Of a stretch of DNA of 64,000 nt, positions 62,246 through 64,000 are shown piece after piece. The position numbers and the translations under genes are program-made. This DNA comes from Lottia gigantea. Its lineage: Eukaryota; Mollusca; Gastropoda; Lottiidae. The notes under the pieces are model-generated. The model saw only the letters and a list, made by a program, of their open reading frames with translations, had not been told where the DNA came from and did no database searches. The stretch is from the NCBI RefSeq assembly GCF_000327385.1, contig NW_008708358.1:2551489-2615488 (forward strand), in the 5' to 3' direction. Position 1 is the stretch's first letter. Every line of letters starts with the position of its first letter.

Positions 62246-64000
62246 TCATAAAACCACATGCATTCAGGCTACCATTGCACTTTATAGTAAACTGTATATA
62301 TAATAAAGCAATAACATTTACATTTGAAAATTGAGAATTGATTTGAACTTCAACAAAGTAGATTTTGTCATATTGTGTTTCTGGAAATGGAATAAGTTAT
62401 TTGCCAGAATCTAAGAATCTGTTTAGATGTTGGAAGGATAACATACATTTTACCTTGCAGTTTTTTTTTATGATATATAGCGTACATTCTTCAATACAAT
62501 GCAATAATATTTGGTGAAGACCAGGTTTCTTTCTTTCTTGCCAATAATAAAAAGATTTATCATTATTTATAGACTTATACTCAATATAATTTAATCAAAT
62601 ATGTCACAATATTCGTAATCATAATGTATTTCATTTCCTTTGTTTTCCGAACAATTAAAGATATCAATTAATAATCAATAATTAAAAAGGTATAGCACAT
62701 TTATTGCTAGAACCACAGAAGTCTGATTGAAAATTGGAGTGGTGCAAATTGATGCTATCAGTGACCCTGATACACATAAAAGGTTTAGAAAACCTCTTAT
62801 AATTCCTTAAAGTTTAAAACAGTTGCAGGTATCAAAATCAGTTCTTTCTTTAAAAGTTTAAAGAGCAGGTTTTGGCTTCCTGTCACTGACTCAAAATAAA
62901 GATTCTGTTGTATAGCTTCATTCAAGATTCACAGGTACTGATTTCTAAATAATGAGGTCCTTATATCCAATAACACCACTTAATCTCGTTATACCATACT
63001 TAACCACAGTTATAAAGCGATTACAGCCCTTGACAGACAATAATAACGCAGTTAATAACTAACCGAAAACGAGATTCCACGACATATAGTCAATATGCCA
63101 TCCATCTTCGGACCATTATACTCTTTATATAATCGATATATCAATATCACCACTACCTTTTATGGTTTCTTTTATGTCTTGTAATGAAGAGCTGTTTCTC
63201 GATATGGGTTTGTTGATTAGGAATATCTCAGTCAATTTATGACTGAATTTTTATGGATTCTGATTATTCCATGACAAAACCAAAACAAAAATAAGTTCTG
63301 ATAGGACAGCAGTTGTCAATTATTGAATTGTGAAGCCTCAAGGTTAAACACAACCTTCACTTACAATACGGAAAGTTGGATAATAAAAAAGTAGGATAAT
63401 GAAAAGTTTTATAATTATAAATTGGATAACTGTTGGATAATGAAATGATAAAATATTATAAACATATTGATGATAAATATAGGATGGTGAGTAGAACTTT
63501 TATTTTCGACCAGAAATTGTTCTTTTTAATGATAAAAATGGACTATTCACTGTTTCTTGTTGTAATGGCCCAATCACACACAGGATGTGCCTCAATCATT
63601 TAAAAAGTTATGACCTTGAAACTATTAACTTTGTTACATCTTTGGGCTCTAATCTCCATCAACAACAAAAAATGTCTATTGACTTTGAATAAGTGATCAT
63701 CATTCATCATTCCAATCAACCTGAAAATGGACGTGGAACCTCTGGGAAAGATCAATGCCGAAAGGGATAGGAGCAGACAGTATCCTTTGAAATAACCTGT
63801 TATCCTTGTAAAGCATGAATATTTCTTCTCTAACATCAAAACTAGAAAGAAAGGCATCTCCATATTAAATCATATGACCTTAAATCATGTATATTCAACT
63901 GTTATGTAGGTATAGAATATGCAAGACAACTGATCAAAATCCAGCTGGTCAAAGACTATTTGAATTCTGCCAAGAAACTCTCGTAAGAAAGATATAAAAC

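Larger units (their letters stand above)
48777..64000. other. AT-rich, CpG-poor tract with simple arrays and a few candidate exons
   Basis: Apart from three small candidate exons there is no recognisable coding sequence. The tract carries an 18-bp array (49925-50565), an ATT microsatellite, a 16-bp array (57466-57640), a degenerate roughly 125-base tandem repeat (59820-60440), two copies of the gaggaagtatatca dispersed repeat, an hAT-MITE relative (61654-61800) and an assembly gap. CpG is about 2-5 per kb until about 62.9 kb, where it rises again. Confidence 0.65.

Noticed and set aside
63926-63982. A possible phase-0 exon reading TTDQNPAGQRLFEFCQETL before a gtaaga donor
   Set aside because: The donor is good but the acceptor at 63925 is weak, and the better acceptor at 63909 gives other phases. 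A second frame is equally open. It may be real but cannot be decided at the window edge.

Overview
This is a 64 kb stretch of animal nuclear DNA. It is AT-rich and intron-rich, with long non-coding tracts full of minisatellites, foldback elements and small dispersed repeats. The repeat style suggests a lophotrochozoan, most likely a mollusc, because it carries hammerhead-ribozyme-like motifs of the Penelope/retrozyme type and an A-box-bearing SINE-like unit. That placement is an inference and is not proven by any single sequence. There are no bacterial signatures, rRNA genes or CRISPR arrays.

One host gene on the + strand dominates the window. Six exons are well supported: 23680-23870, 31144-31830, 41435-41681, 42244-42407, 44421-46058 and 48705-48776. 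All have consensus splice sites and their reading phases fit end to end. A short candidate first coding exon at 4828-4870 has a good start context and the phase needed to join the second exon. Three further small candidate exons (49376-49398, 51126-51169, 53086-53159) also chain in phase and would extend the gene into the AT-rich right half. The six core exons give about 1000 residues. The protein has an alpha-helical N-terminal half with at least one armadillo-like repeat, rebuilt exactly across an exon junction. A long Ser/Pro-rich basic linker follows inside one 1.6 kb exon, then a compact helical segment. I do not recognise the family. The 3' end of the gene is not in the window.

Region by region: 1-4827 is upstream sequence with degenerate tandem repeats. 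4871-23679 (intron 1 if exon 1 is right) carries a C-rich satellite, a 60-bp satellite, a homogeneous 54-bp satellite and several foldback elements. 23871-44420 holds introns with an inverted copy of the 60-bp satellite, an hAT-type MITE with a perfect 8-bp target duplication, a 31-bp array of ATTGG (inverted CCAAT) boxes and a 28-bp array. From about 48.8 kb to 62.9 kb the DNA changes sharply: CpG drops from roughly 18-25 per kb to about 2-5 per kb, and simple AT-rich arrays dominate. The region also contains a 50-base assembly gap.

The points most worth a second look are the CpG boundary inside the gene, the inverted 60-bp satellites flanking an exon, the chain of candidate micro-exons, and the paired hammerhead-like motifs with a co-varying stem.
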